DNA of 30,995 nucleotides from an uncultured Mycoplasmatota bacterium (GCA_900549325.1 UROI01000015.1:1-30995), one strand, 5' to 3'. Positions 7,125-15,516 are shown, counted from the stretch's first letter. Numbers and translations: made by a program. The notes: generated from the letters alone by a model not told the origin.

Positions 7125-7688
7125 ATGGAACCAAGTTCAATAATAATCATTGTAATAGTAGGAGTAGTATTACTATTAGTCTTCTATGTAATCGGAGTAT
7201 ATAACAAACTAGTAAATGCCAGAAACAAAGTAAAAGATCAGTTTGCTCAAATAGATGTACAACTAAAGAGAAGAAGTGATATGATACCAAATCTAGTAGA
7301 AACAGTAAAAGGTTATGCTAAACACGAAGAAAATACCTTCAAGGAAGTAGTTGAAGCTAGAAATAAAATGAATACTGCTGGTAACATCAATGAAGAATTA
7401 GAAGCATCAAATGCTGTTACTGGAGCTTTAAATAAACTATTTGCTTTATCAGAAGCATATCCAGAACTAAAAGCTAATGAAAACTTCTTATCTCTTCAAA
7501 AAGATTTAAGAGAAACCGAAGACAAACTTAGTTATGCTAGACAATTTTATAATGATTCTGTCTTAATGTATAACAATACAAGAGAAAAATTTCCATCAAA
7601 TATCGTAGCAAACATATTTGGATTTAAGGAAATTAACTTCTTTAAAGCTTCAGAAAAAGATAAAGAAGTACCAAATGTTAAATTTTAG
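7125..7688 (+). CDS. lemA: LemA family protein
   Basis: 187 residues. One N-terminal membrane helix (about residues 5-27), then the LemA core: YNKLVNARNKVKDQFAQIDVQLKRRSDMIPNLVETVKGYAKHE, helices with ENFLSLQKDL and ETEDKLSYARQFYND, and the end SNIVANIFGF. The bulk is a helical bundle thought to lie outside the membrane or in a scaffold role; biochemical function is not settled. Start: ATG 7125, seven bases after AAAGGAG. The ATG at 7119 is too close to it. It is followed by a DUF2207 gene, a very common pairing, with a terminator-like hairpin between. Confidence 0.92.
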   Translation: MEPSSIIIIVIVGVVLLLVFYVIGVYNKLVNARNKVKDQFAQIDVQLKRRSDMIPNLVETVKGYAKHEENTFKEVVEARNKMNTAGNINEELEASNAVTGALNKLFALSEAYPELKANENFLSLQKDLRETEDKLSYARQFYNDSVLMYNNTREKFPSNIVANIFGFKEINFFKASEKDKEVPNVKF

Positions 7689-7708
7689 GACTAATATAGT
7701 CCTTTTTT
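7687..7708 (+). terminator. Attenuator-like hairpin between lemA and the DUF2207 gene
   Basis: AGGACTA (7687-7693), 3-nt loop, TAGTCCT (7697-7703), then T's to 7708. The first arm overlaps the lemA stop codon. The next gene's ribosome site is only 2-7 bases downstream and no separate promoter is visible, so the hairpin probably lowers rather than abolishes read-through. Confidence 0.65.
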
Positions 7709-7721
7709 GATAGGAGAATAT

Positions 7722-9431
7722 ATGAAAAAAATAAACTTATTAATTCTTGGTATTATATTATTAGTACCAAGTATCGCAATGGCTAATTCAATCAAAAATA
7801 TAGATATGGATATCTATGTAGATAGTGTAGGTACCGCTCACATAACAGAAGCCTGGGATACATATCTAGACGAAGGTACCGAAGGATATAAACCATACTA
7901 TAATTTAGGTAATAGTGAGATATCCAATTTCAAGGTAAAACTAAATAATAAAGAATACACATTTAACGATAACTATAATATAAATGCTTCATTTGATAGT
8001 AAAAAATATACTAATGGCTTCCATTATATTAATAATGGTATAGAACTATGTTTTGGCATCAGTAAATACGGAAATAACACTTATTATATTTCATACGATA
8101 TCAGTAATTTCGTAGTCAAAACAAGTGATGACTATCAAATGATCTACTGGACTTTATTTCCATATGATTATAATCCAAGTCCAAGTAATATAAACATCAA
8201 AATACATAGTGATTTTAAGTATGCAGACACCCTAGATGTATGGGGCTATGGTAAATATGGAGCACCCTGCTACGTATATGATGGAGTAATAGAAATGACT
8301 TCTGATGGAAGTATTTCTAGTAGTGAATACATGACTATCCTAGTAAAGTTTCCAAAGGACACATTTAATCTAGATGTTACTTTAGATAAAACATTTGAAG
8401 AATATCTAAATATGGCTAACGATGGAGCAAGCAATTACATAGACGATCAAGATGACTACAATAACTATAATGCTACAAGTATAATAGACAAAATATTCAT
8501 GGGCTTTACCGTAATTGTTTCATTCGCATTCCCAATTGCAATTATAGTAGTTTCAATAATAGTAGCCCAAAGAAACGGTTATGGCTATAAAAACAATAAG
8601 GTAATAAACAAGAAAGATACTCCATTCTTTAGAGAAATACCATGTAACAAAGATATATATTATGCCAATACTTTAACAAATCTAAACAAAAATCTGTATT
8701 CAGCATACAAAGAAACAAACATATTTGGTGCCATAATATTAAAATGGGTAAAAGAAGGTAAAGTAAAATTCAATATAGCCGGTGGAACCTCAAATAAAGA
8801 AAAAGGCAGCATTGATTTAACCCTAAATCCAACTTTTGATAATGTGCTAGAAAAAGAACTATTCGACATAATGCATGAAGCCAGCAAAGATGGTATATTA
8901 GAAACAAAAGAATTAGAAAAGTGGTGCAGAGACCACTATAGCAAGTTCTTCGGACTATTTACCAGAATAAATAATGTCCAGCTAGAAAAATTAAAAATTG
9001 ATAATCACATATACAAAAGAACAAATAAAGAAGAATGCAAATGCAAAAATGTAATGGACGATACCATATATAAAGATAGTAAAGAGTTATATGGTCTAAA
9101 ACTATATTTAAACGAATTCTCTAGTATCAATACCAAAGAAGTAATGGAAGTCCATCTATGGGATGAATACCTAATGTTCGCCTATATATTCGGTATTGCT
9201 GACAAAGTCGCTAAACAGCTTAAAAATCTATACCCTGAAGTAATAAAAGACTACAATATCGACTTTGATACCCTTTTATACATAAACTATATCAGTACAA
9301 GAAGTGTTAGTGCTGCGAGTAACGCAAGGTCAAGAGCAGAATCATACTCTTCTGGTGGAGGCGGCTTTTCTTCCGGTGGCGGAGGAGGAGGATCCTTTGG
9401 CGGAGGAGGTGGCGGTGGTGGTTTCCGCTAA
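7722..9431 (+). CDS. DUF2207 domain membrane protein with Gly-rich tail
   Basis: 569 residues. Signal peptide at 1-21 (ending PSIAMA), then the extracytoplasmic DUF2207 beta domain (about 22-240: IKNIDMDIYVDSVGTAHITEAWD, IYWTLFPYDYNPSPSNI). A membrane segment lies near 262-287. A long cytoplasmic part follows (WVKEGKVKF, ELEKWCRDHYSKF, WDEYLMFAYIFGIADKVAKQLKNLYP). The last 25 residues are Gly/Ser/Phe blocks (GGGGFSSGGGGGG type), common at DUF2207 C-termini. Two cytoplasmic cysteines (ECKCK) stand alone. Start: ATG 7722 with TAGGAG seven bases upstream. The role is unknown; co-occurrence with LemA is the family rule. Its GGAGG-rich tail codons double as the ribosome site of the next gene. Confidence 0.85.
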   Translation: MKKINLLILGIILLVPSIAMANSIKNIDMDIYVDSVGTAHITEAWDTYLDEGTEGYKPYYNLGNSEISNFKVKLNNKEYTFNDNYNINASFDSKKYTNGFHYINNGIELCFGISKYGNNTYYISYDISNFVVKTSDDYQMIYWTLFPYDYNPSPSNINIKIHSDFKYADTLDVWGYGKYGAPCYVYDGVIEMTSDGSISSSEYMTILVKFPKDTFNLDVTLDKTFEEYLNMANDGASNYIDDQDDYNNYNATSIIDKIFMGFTVIVSFAFPIAIIVVSIIVAQRNGYGYKNNKVINKKDTPFFREIPCNKDIYYANTLTNLNKNLYSAYKETNIFGAIILKWVKEGKVKFNIAGGTSNKEKGSIDLTLNPTFDNVLEKELFDIMHEASKDGILETKELEKWCRDHYSKFFGLFTRINNVQLEKLKIDNHIYKRTNKEECKCKNVMDDTIYKDSKELYGLKLYLNEFSSINTKEVMEVHLWDEYLMFAYIFGIADKVAKQLKNLYPEVIKDYNIDFDTLLYINYISTRSVSAASNARSRAESYSSGGGGFSSGGGGGGSFGGGGGGGGFR

Positions 9432-10053
9432 TGAATACATTTATAATAACAAAAAATACAGTATTGAAGTAATTAGAAAAAACAACAAAAATACTTATTT
9501 AAGAGTAAAAGATAACAAAATAGTAGTAACCACTAGTTACCTTACCACCAGTAGACAAATAACCAAACTAATCGAAGATAATACAACCTTTATCAATAAA
9601 GCCTTAGATAAAAGTATTAAGAAAAAAGAAGACGACACATTCAAACTATTTGGTAATAGTTACGATATAATATATGGCCCGTTTGATACCGAAATAAATA
9701 ATAATAAAATATATACCAAAGACGAAAAAACATTTAATAAATACTATACAAAATACATAACCAATATATATAGCGAAAGATTAAATTATTGGTATAATAT
9801 CTTCGAAGAAAATATCCCATACCCCAACTTAAAAATTAGAAAAATGACTAGTAGATGGGGAGTATGCAATATAAAAAATCACAATGTTACTCTAAATTCA
9901 GAACTATCAAAGTATGATATAAGTGCATTAGATTATGTCATAGTCCATGAACTATCCCATTTCATTCACCATAATCACTCTAAAGACTTTTGGCTTTTAG
10001 TATCAAAGTATTATCCAAATTATAAAGATATAAGAAAAATGTTAAGAAGTTAA
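9418..10053 (+). CDS. YgjP-like (M48-type) zinc metallopeptidase
   Basis: About 211 residues. The C-terminal catalytic core is clear: KIRKMTSRWGVC (140-150), VTLNSELSKY, then VIVHELSHFIHHNHSKDFW. The latter gives zinc ligands H177 and H181 of HExxH, catalytic Glu 178 and probable third ligand H187. This fits the YgjP/DUF45 family of small cytosolic metallopeptidases. Start: no ATG fits this frame. GTG at 9418 (or 9415) lies inside the Gly-tail codons of the preceding gene, with GGAGGAGG at 9402-9409 as ribosome site. The ATG at 9431 after the DUF2207 stop is out of frame. The gene overlaps its neighbour by 14 bases and ends in a good terminator. Confidence 0.88.
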   Translation: MVSANEYIYNNKKYSIEVIRKNNKNTYLRVKDNKIVVTTSYLTTSRQITKLIEDNTTFINKALDKSIKKKEDDTFKLFGNSYDIIYGPFDTEINNNKIYTKDEKTFNKYYTKYITNIYSERLNYWYNIFEENIPYPNLKIRKMTSRWGVCNIKNHNVTLNSELSKYDISALDYVIVHELSHFIHHNHSKDFWLLVSKYYPNYKDIRKMLRS

Positions 10054-10082
10054 GAATATAGTTTAAATTATATTCTTTTTTT
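10054..10082 (+). terminator. Terminator of the lemA-DUF2207-peptidase cluster
   Basis: GAATATA (10054-10060) and TATATTC (10069-10075) pair around an 8-nt loop, followed by seven T's. Confidence 0.8.
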
Positions 10083-10275
10083 CATGATCAATAATCAAAA
10101 TGCCACATATCTAATAATTCTTGGTAATAATCAAATAATTTAAACTTTTTTTCAAAAAAATGGCAAAATCAAACACCAATTCTTGTATATAAGTATGAAG
10201 GGATAAAAAGGAAGGAAAGGAGAATATAAATATGAGTTAAAATAACAAAGAAAAATACTATATACAAATTAAAGA

Positions 10276-11445
10276 ATGGAGATGATAACAATTTACAAAG
10301 GATTTAAATTTAGACTATACCCAAATAGCACGCAGAAAGAAAAAATAAACAAAACTTTTGGATACAATAGATTCGTTTATAATCATTATCTAAATCAAAT
10401 AAGAAAGGAAGGCTATAAAAATGTTAATTATTATATCAAAGATTACACAACCAATTTAAAATATGCTTATCCATTTTTAAAAGAGGCTAATCCAATACTT
10501 ATTAGAAAAACATTATATAGACTTGAAGATAATTATAAAAGATATCTTAATAGTAGTTTTGGCTATCCAAAGTATAAAAGCAAATATGCCAAAAACTCCT
10601 ATACTATAACTCTTACCAGTAGTAATGTAGGCCCAAACTGTCAAAATGTAAGCCTAGATTTAAAAAACAAACGAGCCGAGTTGCCAGAGTTAGGAATATT
10701 AAAAATAAAAGGTTATAGGCATACTCAGCAGATAAATGGTAGAATAGCCAATTACACAATTTCAAGAGAAAAGAATGGTAAATACTATATAAGTCTTTTA
10801 TTTGAATTAGCTACCGTTAATAAAATAGTACCTAGTGTAGTAGTGGGCTTAGATCTTGGTATAAAAAAATTAATAACACTATCAGATGGTATAACCTATA
10901 ATAACAACAAATATATAACAAAATATGAAACTAAAATAAAAAAAGAACAGCAGAATTTATCAAGAAAACAAAAAGGAAGCAAAAACTACTACAAAAATTT
11001 AAAAAAGATAAATGTACTCTATGTAAAACTGTCTAATTCCAGGAAGTATTATACTCATAGTATAACCAAAGAAATAACGGACAATTATGATATTATAAGT
11101 ACAGAATCCTTAACCACAAAAAAGATGATAATGAATAAACAAAACCATTTATCAAAAAATATCGTTGATGTTACACTAAGCGAAATACTAAGGCAGTTAG
11201 AGTATAAATCAAACGAAAAAGGTAAATATTTTTATAAAATAAGTCCATATTATCCATCCAGCCAAACGTGCAGTGTATGCGGTAATATAGACAGAAAATA
11301 TAAAAATTTAGATGAAAGAATCTACAAATGTGATAAGTGTCAAAGCATATTGGATAGGGACTATAATGCCAGTATAAATATTATGTTTGAAGGATTAAAA
11401 TTATATATGAAAGATGCTAAAGGAAAGCCTATAACTACAAGTTAA
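10276..11445 (+). CDS. tnpB: TnpB (IS200/IS605- or IS607-associated RNA-guided nuclease)
   Basis: About 389 residues. TnpB cuts DNA guided by an omegaRNA derived from the element's right end and favours retention of the transposon. The N-terminus has KGFKFRLYPN and FGYNRFVYNHYLN. RuvC residues appear in order: D193 in GLDLGIKKL, E277 in STESL, and the last Asp in DRDYNASINI (about 360-362). A zinc finger C332-x2-C335...C352-x2-C355 lies between the second and third. The nuclease therefore looks intact, although the second motif is ESL where EDL or ENL is commoner. No TnpA is nearby, so the copy is stand-alone. The start is uncertain: ATG 10276 or 10282; neither has a good ribosome site at normal spacing. 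It sits immediately upstream of the STAS-sigma pair. Confidence 0.9.
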   Translation: MEMITIYKGFKFRLYPNSTQKEKINKTFGYNRFVYNHYLNQIRKEGYKNVNYYIKDYTTNLKYAYPFLKEANPILIRKTLYRLEDNYKRYLNSSFGYPKYKSKYAKNSYTITLTSSNVGPNCQNVSLDLKNKRAELPELGILKIKGYRHTQQINGRIANYTISREKNGKYYISLLFELATVNKIVPSVVVGLDLGIKKLITLSDGITYNNNKYITKYETKIKKEQQNLSRKQKGSKNYYKNLKKINVLYVKLSNSRKYYTHSITKEITDNYDIISTESLTTKKMIMNKQNHLSKNIVDVTLSEILRQLEYKSNEKGKYFYKISPYYPSSQTCSVCGNIDRKYKNLDERIYKCDKCQSILDRDYNASINIMFEGLKLYMKDAKGKPITTS

Positions 11446-11570
11446 AAGCACTATTTCTTTAGGCAAAAAATAAAGTACGGTAGTCAATATCGGAATTAAT
11501 GTCTGCGAGTGAAGTTAATGCTAACTATCACAAACAGAAATATATCACCTTGAGGTGATAATAAATATTT
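11446..11570 (+). ncRNA. Probable omegaRNA/right-end region of the tnpB element
   Basis: Downstream of the tnpB stop there is no ORF but several foldable segments. GGTAGT (11484 region) can pair with ACTATC about 45 bases on, enclosing GTTA-ATGC-TAAC. A compact hairpin ATCACC-TTGA-GGTGAT lies near 11545-11562, a shape typical of IS605-type right ends. In known systems the omegaRNA spans the tnpB 3' end and this tail, with the guide beyond the element tip. The exact tip is not determinable from one copy. Confidence 0.4.
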
Positions 11571-11687
11571 TAATACTTACGTCAAAGATACTGCAAAAAA
11601 TGTCGATGATATATTTTAGCTAGTTTTGTCGAATTAGTATAAATAAAAATATTTATGTGCTAAATTATAAAAGAGAGGTGAATATTA

Positions 11688-11996
11688 TTGCTGAGGACCT
11701 ATATGGAGTTTAGAAAGGGGATTCTGTTTATTAGACTAAAAGGAGACCTAAATAAGAATACAATAAAAGGAGTGATAGATGAAGACTTTAAATACGTCGT
11801 GTTAAATCTTGACGATATGTATTCAATAGATAGTTATAGTATAAAATATATAAATAAAATATACAAAAATATTGAATGCACAGATGGAAAGATGATTATT
11901 TGTGATAAATTCAATATCACAAAGAAACTATTAAAGGACATCCCAAAAATAGATAATGAATACGATGCATTCAAATTATTTGAAAGGATGATATAA
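11688..11996 (+). CDS. STAS-domain anti-anti-sigma factor, SpoIIAA-like
   Basis: 102 residues, the size of SpoIIAA. The pattern GILFIRLKGDLNKNT (residues 11-25) matches the start of a STAS domain; VVLNLDDMYSIDSYSIKYINKIYKNI matches the strand-loop-helix that carries the phosphorylated serine in SpoIIAA (DSSG). Here the loop reads DSYS, so the equivalent serine position is shifted or replaced by Tyr. By family logic it would release a sigma factor from an anti-sigma kinase. Start: TTG 11688, eight bases after GAGGTG. The ATG at 11703, with AGGA before it, is an alternative. It abuts the sigma gene (stop 11994-11996, ATG 11997). No SpoIIAB-like kinase lies between them. Confidence 0.75.
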   Translation: MLRTYMEFRKGILFIRLKGDLNKNTIKGVIDEDFKYVVLNLDDMYSIDSYSIKYINKIYKNIECTDGKMIICDKFNITKKLLKDIPKIDNEYDAFKLFERMI

Positions 11997-12665
11997 ATGA
12001 ATAAATATGAAGAAGTAATAACCTCCACTAGTGGCATGGTATATATGATAATAAATAAATATTTCAAAGGCTATGATAAAGAAGACCTATATCAGGTTGG
12101 TGTAATAGGAATAATCAAAGCATATAATAACTATAAAAAAGAACACAACACAAAATTCTCTACATATGCCTATACATATATCTATGGTGAAATATATACA
12201 TATATAAACAATTTAAGAGGAATAAAACTAGCTAGAGAAAATTACTCTTTATATAAAAAAATAAATGAAGCTCAAAACATATTAAGACAAAAATTAATGC
12301 GAGAGCCATCAACATATGAATTATCTTCATTTTTAGAGCTTGATTACAAATTAATAGAAAACATAATTACTAGCATGCAAAGTATAGATAGCCTAGAGCG
12401 AACTATAACAAGTAGTGACAAAGATTTATCACTATTTGATACTGTTAGTGATAATAAGGACTATTATAATATTGACTTTTTCATGCTAAATGAAGAAATA
12501 AATAGTCTTCCAGAGCCTTGGAAAGAAGTAATAAAACTAAGGTACTTTGAAGACAAAACGCAAAGCGAGGTAGCAAGAATGCTCGGCATGAATCAAGTAG
12601 AAATATCCAGGGGAGAAGCAAAAGTATTGCAAAAAATACGAAAGAGTTACCAAAATGTAATCTAA
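11997..12665 (+). CDS. Sporulation/stress-type sigma factor (SigF/SigG/SigB group)
   Basis: 222 residues. Region 2 is clear: DLYQVGVIGIIKAYNNYKKE followed by KFSTYAYTYIYGEI, the core-binding and -10 recognition segments. Region 3 is KINEAQNILRQKLMREPSTYELSSFLEL. Region 4 is PEPWKEVIKLRYFEDKTQSEVARMLGMNQVEISR, with the -35 helix-turn-helix. The TQSEVA...Q(V)xxSR spacing is that of SigF, SigG and SigB. With the preceding STAS gene this mimics spoIIAA-spoIIAC without spoIIAB. It could be a forespore sigma factor or a stress sigma factor. The direct junction with the STAS gene implies co-translation. Confidence 0.8.
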   Translation: MNKYEEVITSTSGMVYMIINKYFKGYDKEDLYQVGVIGIIKAYNNYKKEHNTKFSTYAYTYIYGEIYTYINNLRGIKLARENYSLYKKINEAQNILRQKLMREPSTYELSSFLELDYKLIENIITSMQSIDSLERTITSSDKDLSLFDTVSDNKDYYNIDFFMLNEEINSLPEPWKEVIKLRYFEDKTQSEVARMLGMNQVEISRGEAKVLQKIRKSYQNVI

Positions 12666-12686
12666 ATAAGCAACAAATCCTCAAAA

Positions 12687-12705
12687 TGTAACCAAATGGT
12701 TTACA
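12687..12705 (+). promoter_or_regulatory. Imperfect palindrome upstream of the XRE gene
   Basis: TGTAACCA (12687-12694) and TGGTTTACA (12697-12705) are inverted half-sites differing by one base. TTTACA inside the second could serve as a -35, though no strong -10 follows at 17 bases. It is a plausible operator for the adjacent XRE regulator; no experiment or second copy supports it here. Confidence 0.35.
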
Positions 12706-12751
12706 TAAAAAATATGCATTTTATGAGAAAATAAATTTAAGGTGATGTTTT

Positions 12752-13006
12752 GTGAAAAGAAAAGATAAACACTTGGATGTTTATGAACTTATTGCAAAAA
12801 ATATTAAATACTATCGCAAGAGTAGAAATATGACGCAGGCTGAATTAGCAGAAAAAACAGAATATTCTCATGAGTTCATAAGAAGAATCGAAGCCCCCAA
12901 CAGCAAAAAAAACTTTTCAATAGATGCTGTTAGCAATATAGCAAATGCCCTCGATATTGATATAAATTTATTATTTGAAAAAAGAGAAGATAAAGAAGGA
13001 AAATAG
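12752..13006 (+). CDS. Small XRE-family helix-turn-helix regulator
   Basis: 84 residues, almost only a Cro/CI-type DNA-binding domain: ELIAKNIKYYRKSRNMTQAELAEKTEYSHEFIRRIE (10-45), with the helix-turn-helix at MTQAELAEKTEYSHEFIRRIE, then SIDAVSNIANALDIDINLLFE. There is no effector domain. Start: GTG 12752, with AAGGTGAT five bases upstream; no ATG fits. The gene is monocistronic, bounded by a palindrome upstream and a terminator that overlaps its stop codon. The target is unknown. It lies between the sigma factor and the comN-like/rel group. Confidence 0.85.
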   Translation: MKRKDKHLDVYELIAKNIKYYRKSRNMTQAELAEKTEYSHEFIRRIEAPNSKKNFSIDAVSNIANALDIDINLLFEKREDKEGK

Positions 13007-13027
13007 TCAAAAAAAGACTATTTTTTT
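13001..13027 (+). terminator. Terminator overlapping the XRE stop codon
   Basis: AAATAGTC (13001-13008), 7-A loop, GACTATTT (13016-13023), within a T7 run (13021-13027). Confidence 0.85.
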
Positions 13028-13084
13028 CTTATATATATTTTATTAATTAACAAAATATAGTATAATTATGGGGTAGGTGATCAG

Positions 13085-13339
13085 ATGTATAAAAGTCAAG
13101 AAGAATTATTTAACTTTTTATCCGGTGCATTTAATGTTAAATTAAGATTAATAAATAAAGAATATAATTATATAAGAAAAATTGATATATGGAACTATCT
13201 AAAAATAAACAAATGGAGTAAAGCCAAAAATTTAACTCTATCAGAAATGGTCAATGATATTATCGAAGTAGACATAACCAAAGTAGATTTATTTTTAAAA
13301 GACCATCTAAAAAAAGAAAATAAAAGTGTAGTAGATTAG
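13085..13339 (+). CDS. ComN-like post-transcriptional regulator
   Basis: 84 residues. The middle fits the Post_transc_reg (ComN/YrzD) pattern: IRKIDIWNYLKINKWSKAKNLTLSEMVNDIIEVDITKVDLFL, with W, L-x3-K-W, L-x-E-M-V-x-D-I in place. In Bacillus, ComN acts on comE mRNA and the gene lies a few genes before relA. Here it is 11 bases upstream of rel, which supports the assignment. A TATAAT box lies at 13061-13066 with a weak -35. The ribosome site is GGTAGGTGA before ATG 13085. No other competence gene is present, so any competence role is unproven. Confidence 0.6.
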   Translation: MYKSQEELFNFLSGAFNVKLRLINKEYNYIRKIDIWNYLKINKWSKAKNLTLSEMVNDIIEVDITKVDLFLKDHLKKENKSVVD

Positions 13340-13350
13340 AAGGTGAAATC

Positions 13351-15516
13351 ATGAGTATAAAAACAATAAACATAACAATCGATGAATTAATCGAAAAATT
13401 CAAAAAATACAACAATAACGAAAAAGACATAGATTTAATAAGAAGAGCATATGACTATGCTGAAAAAAAACATTTCGGTCAAAAAAGAATATCTGGCGAC
13501 GACTATATATTACATCCACTTAACGTTGCCCTAATATTAACCGAAATTTCTGCTGATGCTCCATGCATGGCCGCTGCTCTTCTTCACGACACCATTGAAG
13601 ATTCAGATGCCACTAAAGAAGAAATAGAAAAACTATTCGGTAGCGAAGTCGCCCTTCTAGTAGACGGCGTAACAAAAATAAATAAAATAAACTTCAATTC
13701 CGATTCCGAAGCTTCAGCAGCATATCAAAGAAAAATCCTCGTAGGCCTATCCGAAGATGTAAGAGTAATAATAATCAAACTAGCGGATAGACTTCATAAT
13801 ATGCGCACCCTCGACGTCATGTCCGAAGAAAAGCAAAAGAAAAAGGCTAAAGAAACCCTTGAAATACTGACACCTGTAGCCCATAGATTAGGTATATACA
13901 AAATCAAAAGCGAGCTAGAAGATCTATCCTTACGCTACCTAAAGCCCGATGCTTATTTTGACATCGTAGAAAAACTAAACCAAAAGAAAGTCGAACGAGA
14001 TGCCGCTGTTAGTAAAATGATGGACGAAGTATCAAGTCTTCTAAAAGAACACAACATTCCCCATGAAATCAAAGGCCGAAGCAAGAGCATATACAGTATC
14101 TATAACAAGCTATCCAAAGGCAAACCCTTTAGCGATATCTATGACATATTAGCCCTTAGAGTATTCGTAGACACCGAGCAGGAATGCTACATAGCCCTTG
14201 GTCTAATACATTCCAAATACAAACCCGTTCCCAAAAGATTCAAAGACTACATAGCCATGCCTAAAACAAACCTATACCAATCACTACATACAACAGTTTT
14301 CGGTATCGATGGAGAACTATTTGAAATTCAAATCAGAACCTATGACATGGATAAAATAGCAGAATACGGTATTGCCTCTCACTGGTCATATAAAGAACAC
14401 AAAGATGGCGCCGCTGCTTCAAAAGACATCATGGAACAGAAACTTCAAATATTCCGAAACATCATTGAACTAAACGAAGACTCATCAACTCCCGAAGAAT
14501 TCGTATCCTCAGTAAAAAAAGACATTCTCTCAAGTGATGTAATTTACGTCTACACCCCCAAAGGCGACGTCATGGAATTACCCGAAGGCAGTACCCCAGT
14601 AGACTTTGCCTACAAAGTTCACAGCGAAGTAGGTGACCGCATGATAGGAGCCATCGTCAACGACAACATAGTTCCCCTAGATTACAAACTAAACAATGGC
14701 GATATCATAAAAATAAACACCAATAAAGCTAGCACACCAAGCAAAGATTGGCTATCATTCGTCGTAACAACAGGTGCCAAAAACAAAATAAGAGCCTATT
14801 TCAGTAGACTTGAAAAAGACGAAAATATCGAAAAGGGTAGTGACGCTCTAGAAAAAGAATTACGAAAAAGCAATCTATCAATAAACGAATTCCTAACAAA
14901 CAAGAATATTGATACCATTTTAGACGAACTAAAGCTAAATGACGTCGATGATCTATACGTCAACATCGCCCTAGGCAAATACACACCTAGCCAAATAATC
15001 AAAATCGTCAACAAGCCTGAAGAGGAAAAAGTAGACATCGCCGCTAAAATTAACGAAACAAACTACAGCAAAGCAAGTTTCTCCAACAACGACGTCCTAG
15101 TAGAAGGCATGAACGAAATAAAAGCCAGCCTAAGTTCCTGCTGCAAACCAATCCCAGGAGACAACATCATAGGATATATCACCAGAGGATCAGGCATAAC
15201 CGTCCACCGCAGTACCTGCCGAAACATCATTGACATCGACGAAAGACTAATAAACGTTAAATGGAATGATAACGTTACCAAAAAATACCCATCAGACATC
15301 TTGGTATACACAAATGCCTTTGACAACCTATTAGACATAATAACCAAAGCCTCTTCCAGTGGTATCATTATTGACAGCATTTCCACAATAAACAAAAGTG
15401 ATTATAAAGTCTACAATATGACCGTTCTAGTAGAAAACAAAGAAAAACTAGAAAAATTTATCAACGATTTACTAAATTTAAAATTTGTACAAAAAGTAGA
15501 AAGAAGTGTTAATTAA
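13351..15516 (+). CDS. rel: Bifunctional (p)ppGpp synthetase/hydrolase (Rel)
   Basis: 721 residues, full length. HD hydrolase domain (30-190): H55, HD 79-80 and ED 83-84 in LLHDTIEDSD, and RLHNMRTLD. Synthetase domain (240-350): GRSKSIYSIYNKL, DILALRVFV, RFKDYIAMPK, YQSLHTT and EIQIRT. The RxKD form (RFKD) is the bifunctional rather than the synthetase-only type. TGS domain near 395-455 (VYVYTPKGDVMELPEGSTPVDFAY). A Cys-containing conserved segment (SSCCKPIPGD, HRSTCRN) near 590-630, and a C-terminal ACT domain. Both activities should be present: making (p)ppGpp on stalled ribosomes and degrading it. AAGGTGA precedes the ATG. The stop overlaps the dtd start by one base. Confidence 0.96.
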   Translation: MSIKTINITIDELIEKFKKYNNNEKDIDLIRRAYDYAEKKHFGQKRISGDDYILHPLNVALILTEISADAPCMAAALLHDTIEDSDATKEEIEKLFGSEVALLVDGVTKINKINFNSDSEASAAYQRKILVGLSEDVRVIIIKLADRLHNMRTLDVMSEEKQKKKAKETLEILTPVAHRLGIYKIKSELEDLSLRYLKPDAYFDIVEKLNQKKVERDAAVSKMMDEVSSLLKEHNIPHEIKGRSKSIYSIYNKLSKGKPFSDIYDILALRVFVDTEQECYIALGLIHSKYKPVPKRFKDYIAMPKTNLYQSLHTTVFGIDGELFEIQIRTYDMDKIAEYGIASHWSYKEHKDGAAASKDIMEQKLQIFRNIIELNEDSSTPEEFVSSVKKDILSSDVIYVYTPKGDVMELPEGSTPVDFAYKVHSEVGDRMIGAIVNDNIVPLDYKLNNGDIIKINTNKASTPSKDWLSFVVTTGAKNKIRAYFSRLEKDENIEKGSDALEKELRKSNLSINEFLTNKNIDTILDELKLNDVDDLYVNIALGKYTPSQIIKIVNKPEEEKVDIAAKINETNYSKASFSNNDVLVEGMNEIKASLSSCCKPIPGDNIIGYITRGSGITVHRSTCRNIIDIDERLINVKWNDNVTKKYPSDILVYTNAFDNLLDIITKASSSGIIIDSISTINKSDYKVYNMTVLVENKEKLEKFINDLLNLKFVQKVERSVN

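Noticed and set aside
9304..9414. Extension of the metallopeptidase upstream into the DUF2207 gene
   Set aside because: The extra 38 residues are an out-of-frame reading of the Gly-rich tail and precede the ribosome site.
10276..11445. Complete IS200/IS605 transposon
   Set aside because: No TnpA gene or remnant is recognisable, and the left tip cannot be placed, so only tnpB and its tail are called.
14796..15395. Minus-strand ORFs inside rel
   Set aside because: Shadows of a well-supported gene with no ribosome sites.
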